Assembly: GCA_029237695.1 (NCBI GenBank)
Contig: CM055265.1
Coordinates: 76,903,566 to 76,967,565, forward strand
Length of the DNA stretch: 64,000 nucleotides
Direction of reading: 5' to 3'
Source of the DNA: Conchocele bisecta
Lineage: Eukaryota; Mollusca; Bivalvia; Lucinida; Thyasiridae
Shown here: positions 1 to 11,544 of the stretch, piece after piece
Numbering within the stretch: the first letter of the stretch is position 1
How the letters are laid out: each line of letters opens with the position of its first letter
The notes under the pieces: model-generated
Seen by the model: only the letters and a program-made list of their open reading frames with translations
What the model was told of the DNA's origin: nothing
The model's database searches: none
Program-made: the position numbers and the translations under genes

Positions 1-830
1 ACAACTTGGGTGGTTGGTAGGAGCATGCGAAAAGTATATGTAGATGTATCTCGTCTTACCTTGGTTCTACCTGTTGGCATTCTGTAATGCACAATAATTC
101 CTTAAACCATGGTTTGGAGCTTAAACCCTAGTTTAGGCTCCCCACACCCTAGTTTGGGCTTAAACTGCCATTTGAGATCGGAAATGGTAGTTTTCTTAAA
201 CCCTGGTTTGGGCAATTATTGTGCACTTGGCGGCTCAAACCACCGTTTAGACTCTCAAACTAGGGTTTCTGATAGCTTAAACCACGGTTTGAGCTCAAAC
301 CCAAGTTTAGTCTGCCCAAAACCTTAGATTAGGCTCGCCAAATGCAAAATAATTCACTAAACCCCAGTTTGAGAGTCTAAACCAGGGTTTAGGCTATCAA
401 ACCCCAGTTTGAGCAATTATTGTGCATTTGGCCAGAAACTGCCGTTTGAAGTCGTAATCCAATAAAAAGCGTAAACCCTAGTTTGGACCCAAATCACAGT
501 TTAAGAAAAAAACTGCCAATCGTGATCCCAAACGGTTGTTTTCTTAAACCCTGGTTTGAGCAATTATTGTGCATTTGGCGGCAGAAACCACCGTTTAGAC
601 TCCCAAACTAGGATTTCTGATAGCTTAAACCATGGTTTGAGCTCAGACCCCAGTTTAGACTGCACAAACCCTAGTTTATGCTCGCCAAATACACAATAAT
701 TCACTAAACCCCAGTTTGAGAGTCTAAACCATGGTTTAGGCTCCCAAACCCCAGTTTGAGCAATTATTGTGCATTTGGCCAGAAACTGCCGTTTGAGGTC
801 GTAATCGGTAGTTAATTTACGAAATCGGCC
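1..830. repeat. Phased array of AAACYNNRGTTT palindromes
   Basis: About thirty imperfect 12-bp palindromes of the form AAACC-NN-GGTTT (for example AAACCATGGTTT at 104-115 and AAACCCTAGTTT at 123-134) follow each other at 16-22 bp start to start: 104, 123, 144, 162, 182, 198, then after a double gap 237, 257, 279, 297. The double gaps of about 39 bp hold a second motif, CAATTATTGTGCA. A higher-order unit of about 350 bp is repeated (193-465 against 543-805). The array seems to begin before the window. Reading frames through it are low-complexity by-products and not genes. Function unknown. Confidence 0.85.
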
Positions 831-835
831 TAAAC

Positions 836-1015
836 GGTGGATTCTGCTACCAATCACAACCCGAGTTACGATTGGTTAAGTGACCGCAAAAACTTAGTTA
901 TCATCAGCTGATCGCTTAAAATATGTTTTGGGCATCCGTCACAACCCTAGTTACAATTGGTTAATCGATCTCAAAGCCTAGTTACCATTGGCTGATCGAT
1001 TTAGCGTACTGTTAT
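836..1015. repeat. Short degenerate repeat following the palindrome array
   Basis: Three degenerate copies of a block resembling ACAACCC-N-AGTTAC-N-ATTGGTTAA, with GCTGATCG-type linkers, lie near 845, 940 and 985. They look like a diverged continuation of the array to the left. No coding potential is seen. Confidence 0.5.
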
Positions 1016-1029
1016 TGGAGGCATGGAAA

Positions 1030-3154
1030 TGCACGGCGTCACTAAATGGCGTAATGGTCGTTTATTTGGTTAAAGGTGAAACAGCGGCGTAATGGGGAAA
1101 ATCGGCGTAATTATCGGAGAGAGGTGAATGCACATCCATCCATCCATCTTTTTTTTTTTTTATTGATTTAGAAGATTGACCCAAAACCAATCGCGTATAG
1201 TACACGTGATATGCGTCAACGGCATAGGAGGGTATTGAAAAGTGGTGCGGCCATACCGTCGAACGAGCAAAGTTCGTGGGAATGCTAGTGGGGTCCAGGG
1301 CACGGTTACACGAAGCACCCAAATCCACCCAAATATAGTCTAAATACATATAAATATACCATAAATACCCCCTAGATAGTGTCAGATAGTAGTGTAAAGC
1401 AGATATTGACACAAGACACATTATTTAATTAACATATGTAGTCATATAAATCTGTTAAATTGGCCATATGTTCGAATAATGCACATTGAATCACCAATCA
1501 TATGGGAAATACATGCAAATATAGTTTAATATATAGAGATATGCCACAAATACACCCTCAAACATATCAGTGTATGCTCTTCTTACGTTATCAAAATTTG
1601 TATAACCTTTTATATGTATCAGTGTAGACCCTGATCTTTATTATTGTCCGCCCTTTTTGAGATACGTGTATATTTTACTAAAATGCCCAACAAATATGCC
1701 ACAAATACACCCTCAAACGTAGACTACCAGTGTGAACATCGACTTATCTCTTCAAACATTATATGAGCCGCGTCGTGCGAAAATGACGTTATGGAGTAAA
1801 TGAGGTCGGAAACGTCGCTTCCATTTATGCTTTTGACATAGCTGATATCGTTGTTGACGGCTGGTAATGACAGACGATATTAAGTGTAGTATCGTGTGTT
1901 AGTCGGTGTACCAATAGCGAAACAAAACAATTGTATGTAGACCATTGACTATTTTAATTAGCATTATATGTCAAAATATAAATGTACGTTCTCGGGGTTG
2001 TTATGAAAATAAATGATCAGAAACTAGTAATGTTGAGAAGTATGTGAGCTGGTGGTGTCGGCAGCCCAGTATGGACCCGATAAATATTTTTTCTTTTTGT
2101 TTTAGTATATCGTTTACCAAGATCTTACATACATGTATGTCCAGTAGATATGTGATAATATATGGATAAAATGCTATTTAATGCTAGTGTGAAAGTTCAA
2201 AAACGTACATGTAGTCGTAAACGATACAGTACATGTTACATAGCGTTTCCCTGGCTTTATACGCGTATCTGTTTCTGATTTAATTTCATTTATGTGTGTC
2301 AGATTGCATTTAGTGAATACAATTTCGTATTTTGTAAATTCTTGCATGTATCAGTAACGAAGGAATTGTATTACGCATAATGTGATAACCACCGTGACTC
2401 ATCAAAACTGAACATATATGTGACGCGTCAAGCGAAAACCTCCTTTATGGGTCAAACATTCTAAATTGAGTTTTCAACATATTTAGAAAATATGATTCCT
2501 CTCGAACAATGTGATATATAAACCAATGTTGTATTCAGCTGATAAACCATCTTTCTAGACCAACAAAAATACCCATTTGACGTCACTTTGTCGCAGCGAC
2601 GTTGTTTTGACATGACGTACGTTACGTCGTCGTTATCAATATTTGCGGACGGCGGACCGCTCGAGTCGTGACGTTTTCGTGCTAAAGCTGTTCTCACATA
2701 GAAAGTTGCACAATGCACATATCTATCCACTACATGTATATTATTATTAATATATACTTATACTAGCGATATTTCAAAACATTTATATTTAATCTATAAA
2801 TAGTATAATTGTTACAGGTGAATGTCTCGATAGCTGTATAGATGATAGCGGTTTATAAATAGACTGGCTTTCGAGTATTTAAGACTCGCCATTTCTGGTG
2901 ATTTTAAAATAAAATAAAGAAACCATGCACTGTGGTTATCCGTGGTTATTACAGTTTAGATATCAAGTTTTGCCTAGAAATTACCTGTATTTGCCTACAG
3001 CAATAACATACACAGTCCAGGCTGATACGGCGTGTTTTCCTGTCTGATACTGAAACTTCTATTGTAACTTCTGATAGAGGACAAGAATATACCAGTCAGT
3101 TGACCATAATTGAATCAAGAGAAAACATACTTTGTTGTATATTTAGCAACACCA
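1030..3154. other. AT-rich intergenic stretch, no gene recognised
   Basis: No reading frame here resembles a known protein and none shows convincing splice sites. Visible are a poly-T run (1140-1159), a duplicated phrase (ATGCCACAAATACACCCTC at 1541 and again at 1698), and a patch rich in ACGT/TGACGT words (2575-2650). I see nothing else that can be supported. Confidence 0.5.
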
Positions 3155-4627
3155 TTTTTAGCTCGCCTGCACGAAGTGCATAAGAGCTTATGGCATAACC
3201 CCGGCGTCGTCGGCGTCAGCGTCGTCCACAAACTTAACGTTGGGTAAATGTCTTATAACTTCTGTTTCCTTTCATGGAACACCTTGTTATTTCATACATT
3301 CATTCCTCAGATGACCCTCTATCATGCTGCAGCAAATCTATGACCCAGCACCTAGCCCTTACCACAAGGTCAAGGTCACAAACTTGGCACATTCATAAAC
3401 TTAACGTTGGGGTAAATGTCTTATAACTGCTGTTTCCTATCATGGAACTCCTTGTTATTTCATACATGCATTCCTCAGATGACCCTCTATCATGCTGTAG
3501 CAAATCCATGACACACCACCCAGCCCTTACCACAAGGTCAAGGTCAAAATCTTGGCACATTCATAAACGTAACGTTGGGTAAATGTCTTATAACTGCTGT
3601 TTCCTTTCATCGAACACATTGTTATTTCATACATGCATTCCTCAGATAACTCTTTATCATGCTGTAGCAAATCCATGACCCACCACCTAGCCCTTACCCC
3701 AAGGTCAAGGTCACAAACTTGGCACATTCATAAACTTAAGTTGGGTAAATGTCTTATGACTTCTGTTTCCTTTCATGGAACCACTTGTTATTTCATACAT
3801 GCATTCCTCAGATGACCCTCTATCATGCTGTAGCAAATACATGACCTACCACACAGCCCTTACCCAAAGGTCAAGGTCACAAACTTGGCACATTCATAAA
3901 CTTAACGTTGGGTAAATGTCTTCTAACTTCTGTTTCCTTTCCTGGAACACCTTGTTATTTCGTACATGCATTCCTCAGATGAACCTCTATCAAGCTGTAG
4001 CAAATCCATGACCCAATACCCAACCCTTACCCCACGGTCAAGGTGACAAGTTTGGCACATTCATAAACTTAACGTTGGGTAAATGTCTTATATCTTCTGT
4101 TTCCTTTCATGGAACACCTTGTTATTTCATACATGCATTCCTCAGATGACCTGACCCTCTATCATGCTGTAGGAAATCCATGACGCACCACCCAGCCCTT
4201 ACCCAAGGCCAAGGTCACAAACTTGGCATATTCATAAACTTAACGTTGGGGTAAATATTTTATAACATCTGTTTCCTTTCATGGAACGCATTGATATTTC
4301 ATACATGCATTCATCTGATGATACTCTATCGTGCTATAGAAAATCCATGACCCAGCGGAAATCCCTTACCTCAAGGTCAAGGTCACAAACTTAGCACATT
4401 CATAAACTTAACGTTGGGGTAAATGTCTTATAACTTCTGTTTACTTTCATGGAACGCCTTGTTATTTCATACATGCATTCCTCAGATGACCCACTATCTT
4501 GCTGTAGCAAATCCATGACCCACCACCCAGCCCTTACCAGAAGGTCAAGGTCACAAACTTGGCACATTCACAAACTTAACGTTTGGTAAATGTCTTATAA
4601 CTTCTGTTTCCTTTCATGGAACACCTT
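3155..4627. repeat. Tandem-array element A, left part
   Basis: A header with GCTCGCCTG (3161-3169) and GGCGTC-rich words is followed by about eight tandem units of about 172 bp. Each unit carries AACGTTGGGTAAATGTCTTA, a TTTCATACATGCATTCCTC block and AAGGTCAAGGTCACAAACTT. The array continues at 14970-17130 and ends there with the header motif inverted (CAGGCGAGC at 17092-17100). The whole is one element split by a later insertion. It resembles bivalve transposons with an internal tandem core (pearl-like or Helentron-like), but the class is inferred. Confidence 0.8.
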
Positions 4628-5478
4628 TGTATTATGGCCCCGCCACCGAATGGTGAGGGGGGCATATAGTGCTACCAGCGTCCGTACGTACGTACGTACG
4701 TACGTACGTCCCGAAACCTTAACGCACGGGTAAATGGCTTATACTTTATGTTTCCTTGCTCGGATCGGCTTCACATTTCACACACGCATTGCTGCAATGT
4801 TCCTCTGCCACCCTGTGACAAATCCACATTCGTGCCGCCCCTGCTAAGCCCAGGGTCAAGGTCACATACTTGGTGCGTTCGAAACCTTAACGCTGGGTAA
4901 ATGCCTTATAATTTCTGTTCCCTTGCTCGGATCTGCTTCACATTTCAGGATCGTATTGCTCCAATGGTCCTCTGCCACCCTGTACCAAATCCACATTCAT
5001 CCCGCCCCCACTAAGCCCATGGTCAAGGTCACATACTTGGTGCGTTCGAAACCTTAACGCTGGGTAAATGCCTTATAATTTCTGTTTCCTCGCTCGGATC
5101 TGCTTAAAATTTCACACACGCATTGCTCCAATGGTCATCTGCCACGCTGTAACAAATCCACATTCATCCCGACCATGCTAAGCCCATGGTCAAGGTCACA
5201 GACTTGGTGCGTTAGAAACCTTAACGCTCGGGTAAATGCCTTATAATTTCTGTTTCCTTGCTCGTATCTGCTTCACATTTCACACACGCATTGCTCCAAT
5301 GGTCCTCTGCCACCCTGTGACAGATCCACATTAGTCCCGCCCCCGCTAAGCCCAGGGTCAAGGTCACAGACTTGGTGCGTTCGAAACCTTAACGCTCAGG
5401 TAAATGGCTTATAATTTCGGTTTACTTGCTCGGATCTGCTGCACAATTTCACACACGCATTGCTCCAATGGTCCTCTC

Positions 5479-5770
5479 TGTTAAGGTCATTACCAAGGTC
5501 AAGAATGATCGAGAAAAAATTGTCTCCCCTATTATCATATGAACCAAGTATACATCAATGTTATGACTGTATGGTCAGCATAGCTTGATCTGACGAACGA
5601 AAAGTGGTAACAAGCAGTTGAAGTGTAAGGGATAGGCTAGAGTAGATAAGGACACGTAATCACTTAATCACTTAACAATGTACACTATATTACATGGGGA
5701 ACAGGCAGAAACACATGATACATTGATATGCGAACATCACTGTACGGTGATTGATACTATTCAATTACAA
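5479..5770 (-). repeat. Truncated LTR fragment inside array B
   Basis: These 292 bp match the outer end of the long terminal repeat at 6595 and 12209 (TGT-AAGGTCATTACCAAGG onward). The fragment sits at the same point of the satellite unit as the full insertion: the CTCTC that precedes the LTR at 6590-6594 also precedes this copy at 5474-5478. It returns to satellite sequence at a shared ACAA. This suggests duplication of an array block already carrying the insertion, followed by deletion, rather than a second insertion. Confidence 0.75.
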
Positions 5771-6589
5771 ATCCACATTCGTCCCGCCCCCACTAAGCCC
5801 AGGGTCGAGGTCACAGACTTGGTGCGTTCGAAACCTTAACGCTCGGGTAAATGCCTTATAATTTCTGTTTCCTTGCTCGGATCTGCTTAACATTTCACAC
5901 ACGCATTGCTCCAATGGTCCACTACCACCCGATAACAAATCCAAATTCTTCCCGCCCCTGCTAAGCCCAGGGTCAAGGTCACAGACTTGGTGGTTCGAAA
6001 CCTTAACGCTCGAGTAAATGGCTTATAATTTATGTTTCCTCGCTCGGATCTGCTTCACATTTCACACACGCATTGCTCCAATGGTCCTCTGCCAGCCTGT
6101 GACAAATCCACATTCGTCCCGCCCCCGGTAAGCCCAGGGTCAATGTCACAGACTTGGTGTGTTCGAAACCTTAACGCTCTGGGAAATGCCTTATAATTTC
6201 TGTTCCCTTGCTCGGATCTGTTTCACATTTCACACACGCATTGCTCCAATGGTCCTCTGCCACCGTTTAACAAATCCACATTCGTCCCGCTCCCGCTAAG
6301 CCCAGGGTCAAGGTCACAGACTTGGTGGTTCGAAACCTTAACGCTCGAGTAAATGGCTTATAATTTATGTTTCCTTGCTCGTATCAGCTTCACATTTCAA
6401 AAACGTATTGCTTCAATGGTCCTCTGCCACCCTGTGACAAATCCACATTCGTCCCGACCCCGCTAAGCCCATGGTCAAGGTCACATACTTGGTGCGTTCG
6501 AAACCTTAACGCTCGGGTAAATACCTTATAATTTCTGTTCCCTTGCTCGGATCTGCTTCACATTTCACACACGCATTGCTCCAATGGTC

Positions 6590-6594
6590 CTCTC
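6590..6594. other. Target site duplication, left copy (CTCTC)
   Basis: CTCTC immediately precedes the LTR terminus TGTC and recurs at 14709-14713 after the opposite terminus GACA. Removing the element and one CTCTC rebuilds a normal element-B satellite unit across the junction, which confirms the insertion point. Confidence 0.8.
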
Positions 6595-8318
6595 TGTCAA
6601 GGTCATTACCAAGGTCAGGAATGATCGAGACAAATTGTTTCCCCTATTATCATATGAACCAAGTATACATCAATGTTATGACTGTATGGTCAGTATAGCT
6701 TGATCTGACGAACGAAATGTGGTAACAAGCAGTTGAAGTGTAAGGGATAGGCTAGAGTAGATAAGGACACGTAATCACTTAATCACTTATAATGTACACT
6801 ATATTACATGGGGAACACGCAGGAACACATGATACATTGATATGCGAACATCACTGTACGGTGCATGATACTATTCAATTACAAGGTTGTATGCCAATCG
6901 ACTGTTATACTCTAAAGCAACTTAAGAGCTACAGACGAATAAACTCAGTATGTGGTATCTCAATGGTCCCGTAGTGGACAATAGTATGAATGCACCAGCA
7001 CTTTGATGATCGCTAATCAAAGTGAAATACCATACAAGTACAACATGGCAGAACGAACATTGGAGGACAAATGACAATCATCTGAGCTACCCCAGTGCTG
7101 GTGTATCTCAATAGATAGTGGCAACCTCTGAGTATCAAGGTCCCAAGGTCTGCCTCACCCGCATTATGAGGTCTATTCACCAATATGGCTATTATCCAAC
7201 TTCAAGTGGATTAATCTATAAACAATACATGTATATGTAGTCTTACTACAATCCTTTAGCCATGATATGCCATGATAGGATTATTACCATACACTCTCAA
7301 AGTATACATATGTATTGCCTATGCAATGTGTTTCCAAAGTCTGAATGTCAAAGTCAAAGCCAGATGTGGTTACATCACATGGTAATCGACAACGATAATA
7401 TTCCGGAAGCTGGTACCGGAAGTAAAGTTCAACAGGTAGACTGTCGCGAAGTATTATTTCTGGAAGTGGTGGACCAGATGTAAAGTTCCTATGGTATCAC
7501 TCGACTGTAGCAACCCGGATGTGGTGGACCGAATGTAAAGTATCCATGGTAAATCAATTGGTTGTAATACCGGAAGAGGTAGACCGGATGTAAAGTTCCG
7601 ATAAAATACAAATGGCGATTATCACGTTTGGCTAAGACGCCGGGAAAAGTTTCACATGAGTGACATTCAACTTGGTGGTAGTATAATAGATGATATATGT
7701 GTATAGTGTTTCACTTCACTAATCTATGGCTGTGATTGTCTGCTGAACGCGATGTAGCAATCACACACTGCTCTATACAGGCCTGTACCCGGAGCTGCTA
7801 CACACACTGCGCCAGACAGACGTACGGATACTCGGACGACCTGGTACTCTGCACTGACTGGGGTCTGCCCTCAACGAGTGGACCAAAACATCCAATGTGG
7901 CTCGCTGGAGCGATCTCGAGAGGCTACAAAATGAAATGAGCCTCCAATTACTAGACCAATACGCACAGACGGACAGACATAATGCACAACGGTCACTGGT
8001 AAATACAGCACTATCCTTCTGCTACCAGAAAATATGAGTCCCAACAACACATTGCGAATTATCGCTTATATACGCACCAGCGAATCCACGCACGGAATAA
8101 TGCATATGCCTAACTTCGCTCGACATCTCAGCATAAATATTACAAAACCATGGCTTTTGCTATTTCACCCGTGGGTTATATTTGGCATATATGTCCCCAT
8201 TTGGCGTATATGTTCCCACGCCATAAATCCAACCAAACTAGTGTACAGCCCTCGCAGAATAAATACCATCCAACATGGTATATCCCACTCTACCATAAAT
8301 CTGCACACTATAAACCCA
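6595..8318 (-). repeat. 3' long terminal repeat, truncated
   Basis: This is a copy of the LTR complete at 12209-14708, in the same orientation. It begins with the terminus TGTC (plus-strand view) but stops after 1,724 bp. The part matching 13965-14708 is missing and is replaced by the end of the integrase reading frame at 8318/8319. It also lacks about 75 bp present in the other LTR at 13579-13653. The truncation belongs to an internal deletion that also removed the polypurine tract and the downstream pol region. Confidence 0.8.
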
Positions 8319-8666
8319 CCTCTTTAACATGTTTGCATTGAAGGTTTTCAACTTTCCTCCCATGTCAACCCTATAGTCCCACTCATTAACTACATCTGTT
8401 ATGGGGTATGGTCCCTTCCACCTAAGAAGCAATTTGTTGTTTTCTGTCGGTATTAGTACAAGTACCTGATCTGCCACTGCATACTGCCTACTACGGGTCT
8501 TACGGTTGTAGTACTTTGCGTACTTTTTGGACGCACTCTTCAAGTTCTCATGCGCGATTTCGCACGTTTTCTCGAGCCGTTCGCGCAATTCGAGGACGTA
8601 CTGATACGTCGTTTTGACGTTGTCCTCTATGTCCTTCTCGGACCACAGATCTCTTAGTATGCTCAT
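8319..8666 (-). pseudogene. Integrase C-terminal part (frameshifted pol continuation)
   Basis: The frame continues pol after a one-base shift near 8663-8666. It reads from MSILRDLW through a charged helical segment to a GPY/F-like region (VLVLIPTENNKLLLRWKGPY) and the usual integrase end NANMLKRW. Directly after KRW the sequence becomes LTR, so residues beyond this are not genuine pol. This marks the deletion junction. Confidence 0.75.
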
Positions 8667-10144
8667 GGGACACGAACGGTCCTTCCGTACAATAGTTCAA
8701 ACGGTGAGAAAGCCAAACTGTCTTGAGGGACTTCGCAATACGCGAATAGGAGCGCGTTAATGTATTTGTCCCAATCTTTGGGACGTTCGCTTGCCATTCT
8801 ACGAAGCATTTGCTTTAATGTACCATTGAACCGTTCCACGAGACCGTTACACTGTGGGTGGTACGGTGTCGTGGTTAATTGTCTCAGCGATAACAATCTA
8901 CTAACTTCCTCCATGACTGCCGACGTAAATTGACTACCCCGATCGGTGAGCATCTCCTCGGGGATACCCAGTCTACTGAACATATCCACGAGAGCTTCGG
9001 CGACTCGTTCGGCCTCGATGCCTGGTAGTATTACCGCTTCTGGGTACCTAGTTGCATAATCAACTAACGTTAGTATGAAACGATTCTTCCGATCGGTAGC
9101 TGGGAAAATTGGCCCTACAATGTCAACTGCGATTCGTTTGAACGGAGTGTCTATCAACGGCATAGTTCCTAACGGAACCTTGGTGATGTGTCCCTTTGAC
9201 ACAGTCTTTTGACATATGTCACAAGACCTACAAAACCGTGTAATTTCACTGCCCACGCCTGGCCAATAACATTCTGATAACACTCGATCAGTTGTCTTCT
9301 TAACCCCTAAATTGCCCTCCATGACTGATTCATGTGCCACTTTCATCACGGTAATCCTAAGTGTTTTTGGGACTACCAGCTGATGATACATCCTACCTGA
9401 CCCTATCGATTCAAAATTACGATACAACAAGTATTTTCTGTACGCGAATTTCGATTTGTTTCCGTTCTTACTTGACCGTACCGTTCCGTCTTTTGCGTTA
9501 TTTCGAACCAACGTCAATGTGACGTCATGTGCCTGCGCCTCTTTTAATTCATCGCGTGATACGTTCGCGATTGCGGTAGGGACTTTTAGGGTCTTATATG
9601 ATTCGTCTCGGGCTGTCGTTTGTGACCTAGTTTCAACTGCGCCTCTAAAATCGGATATCACCGGTAATTCAGACCCGTCTACATTACCTATGGTAACATC
9701 ATACATTGTATCTGCCATGCAAAGGGCTTCTACCTGACCTTTTAAAAAAGGTGTATCTAGATCTACCCGGGCGGTAGGAATTCCAATCATTTTGTTCCTA
9801 TTTACCAGCATGCATGTTGAAACTTTGCTTACAAACTGATCTGGTTGTACAAAACTTTCCCTGACGACCACCCCGGTACACCCAGTATCTCGCATTACTG
9901 TGAAATTTTTCCCATTTAATGTGCCCTCTGCTACGGGTAGCCTATCCATACCAAAAGTACATCCGTTAATCAACTCTGGCTGTATCTCGCTACCAGAACA
10001 TACAATAGTAGTGTCGGTATCAACCACACAGAAATGTCCTTGGTTTTCCGCTGGTTGTTGCGTGTTTTGCCATCTACCTCTACCTCTGCCTCTAGTGTGC
10101 CTTCCGCTTCTACCTCTCCTTCTACCTCTGTACCGACCGATCCG
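8663..10144 (-). CDS. pol: Pol: retropepsin-like protease and integrase
   Basis: The longest open part of the retrotransposon; a methionine start at 10027 gives 454 residues, and the frame is open upstream to a TGA at 10145-10147. The protease active site is DTG at residues 47-49 (VMRDTGCTG). The integrase zinc-binding region has H232 and cysteines 266-272 (CRSCDIC); the usual second histidine appears to be N239. The catalytic triad is D302 (AVDIVGP), D362 (LTDRGSQF) and E398 (GLVERFNG), with D,D35E spacing. The protease passes directly into the integrase with no RT between. It would cut Gag-Pol and insert cDNA. The upstream frame is the same as that of the gag CCHC knuckle, separated only by the TGA. 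Confidence 0.85.
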   Translation of the reverse strand, partial: RIGRYRGRRRGRSGRHTRGRGRGRWQNTQQPAENQGHFCVVDTDTTIVCSGSEIQPELINGCTFGMDRLPVAEGTLNGKNFTVMRDTGCTGVVVRESFVQPDQFVSKVSTCMLVNRNKMIGIPTARVDLDTPFLKGQVEALCMADTMYDVTIGNVDGSELPVISDFRGAVETRSQTTARDESYKTLKVPTAIANVSRDELKEAQAHDVTLTLVRNNAKDGTVRSSKNGNKSKFAYRKYLLYRNFESIGSGRMYHQLVVPKTLRITVMKVAHESVMEGNLGVKKTTDRVLSECYWPGVGSEITRFCRSCDICQKTVSKGHITKVPLGTMPLIDTPFKRIAVDIVGPIFPATDRKNRFILTLVDYATRYPEAVILPGIEAERVAEALVDMFSRLGIPEEMLTDRGSQFTSAVMEEVSRLLSLRQLTTTPYHPQCNGLVERFNGTLKQMLRRMASERPKDWDKYINALLFAYCEVPQDSLAFSPFELLYGRTVRVP

Positions 10145-11544
10145 TCATTCATCTGCAAAACTTACATGTTTCTCTTCCTCGACTGCAGCTGCTTTGTAAG
10201 CTAAGGACCGGTCACGTTTAGGACAATCGTAGGACATGTGACCTTCTTTGCCACAATGGTAACATGTCCTGCGATGCCTATCGTAGCCGTTCCTACTGGT
10301 ATTTCGGCCATAACTACCCCTACTTAGGCTTCTATCATAACTACCCCTACTTGGGCTTCTATTGTGGTCTCTATTCTGATATCTGTCCCTGTCTCGACTC
10401 CTATCTCTGGATCGATTATCTGCACTACTTACATTGCGCCTCTGGTTATCTACTGACCTGTACTCATTTCTGTTGCTAGTACTGTTCCTCTGACTGAACT
10501 ACATACTTGCTACCTCCTCTAGCTTCTGCAAAGTAATCTGCCTGAACCGCCATCTCATCTATTGAGTCAAATGTTTTCTCTTTGAGAAATAAGTAGAGCT
10601 CACGACTGCATATACTTAACATCTGATCTCTGATCATGTAGTCTAGTACTCCTTTATATGTTCTATTCACCTTACCTAACTCAAACCATCCATATAAATA
10701 GTTCTTTGACCGACTGACATATTGCACAAATGATTCACTGTGATCAGGTTTGGTGTTTTTGAACATGCGTCTGAACCCATCTTCCGTTAGATCAAAACAT
10801 TTCAACAAAGCGGATTTAAACTTATTATAGTCAAGAGCATCATCAATAGGTAGTCTAGAATATACATCTAATGCATTGCCCTTCAATAAAGCACTCAAAT
10901 GTAGTGACCCTGATCTCTCCCCCACCGTTGAATTGCTGCGTACCTCTCAAATCTAGCTAAGTAGCTATCCATGTTGTCACTATTCTGATCGAAATATGGC
11001 AGCTTCGGACGGACTGCTCTGCCATAGTCCCTATCATGTCTATCTTCATCTACTACTCCACCCCTTTCTACTTTTGACATTTCTACCTGGTGCTTAGTGT
11101 CTAGTTCTCGCAATTTACATTCTAGAGCTAACTTTGCTTCATTGGCTAACCGATGTGCTTCTTTATCTAACCGCGCAGCATCTAATCTATCTTTCTCCAT
11201 CTGTCGCTCAACTTCCTTAGCTAACTGCTTAGCATCTAACCTATCTTTCTCCGCCTGTCGCTCAACCTCTTTAGCCAATCGCTCAGCATCTAACCTATCT
11301 TTCTCCATCTGTCGCTCACTTCCTTAGCTAACTGCTCAGCATCTAACCTATCTTTCTCAATTTGTCGCCCACCTTCCTTAGCTAACTGCTCAGCAACTAA
11401 CCTCTCCTTCTCAGCCTGCCTAGCCTCTAGTCTTTCCTGTTTTTCTCTCTCCTGCTCTTCTTTTACAAAGGCCCTTAACTCTGAATCTGCTAGTCCTAAG
11501 CTTTTGCCTATCTCCATTAGCTCCTTAATGGACGACATTCTCAC
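10145..11544 (-). pseudogene. gag: Gag, multiply frameshifted
   Basis: Gag is read in pieces. The N-terminus (11290-11544) starts MRMSSIKELMEIG and enters a long charged coiled coil built of about 60-bp tandem repeats (EKDRLDAERLAKEVERQ-like) that continues in another frame at 10895-11308. The capsid-like part (10476-10925) has LSALLKGNALDVYSRL. A basic Arg/Ser-rich stretch and a CCHC zinc knuckle (CYHCGKEGHMSYDC, about 10222-10264) follow after a further shift. Shifts lie near 11300, 10915 and 10480. Gag ends at TGA 10145-10147 in frame with pol. Gag would form the particle and bind RNA; this copy cannot make it intact. Confidence 0.8.

Larger units (their letters stand above)
4628..6594. 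repeat. Tandem-array element B, left part
   Basis: A different header (GGCCCCGCCACCGAATGG at 4637, GGGGGGCATATAG, then a CGTA microsatellite at 4685-4709) leads into units of about 169 bp. These contain TTAACGCTCGGGTAAATG, CGGATCTGCTTCACATTTC and AGGGTCAAGGTCACAGACTT. The units share word order with element A, so the two families are related. The matching tail (GCGGGGGCATTCGTGTGCC) is at 14930-14960, beyond the LTR retrotransposon. The array interrupts an A unit between 4627 and 14970. Confidence 0.75.

Noticed and set aside
1062..1421. 119-codon frame on the minus strand
   Set aside because: No domain, odd composition, includes the poly-T run read as Lys; no support.
6792..6974. Small frames repeated at 6792/12401 and 7262/12864
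   Set aside because: They lie in the two LTRs and are repeated only because the LTRs are; no protein features.
8308..8318. Polypurine tract AAAGAGG directly before TGGGT, which would set an LTR start at 8318
   Set aside because: AAAGAGG is coding (Lys-Arg of NMLKRW). The true LTR terminus is GACA at 14708, supported by the CTCTC target duplication. 8318 is a deletion junction.
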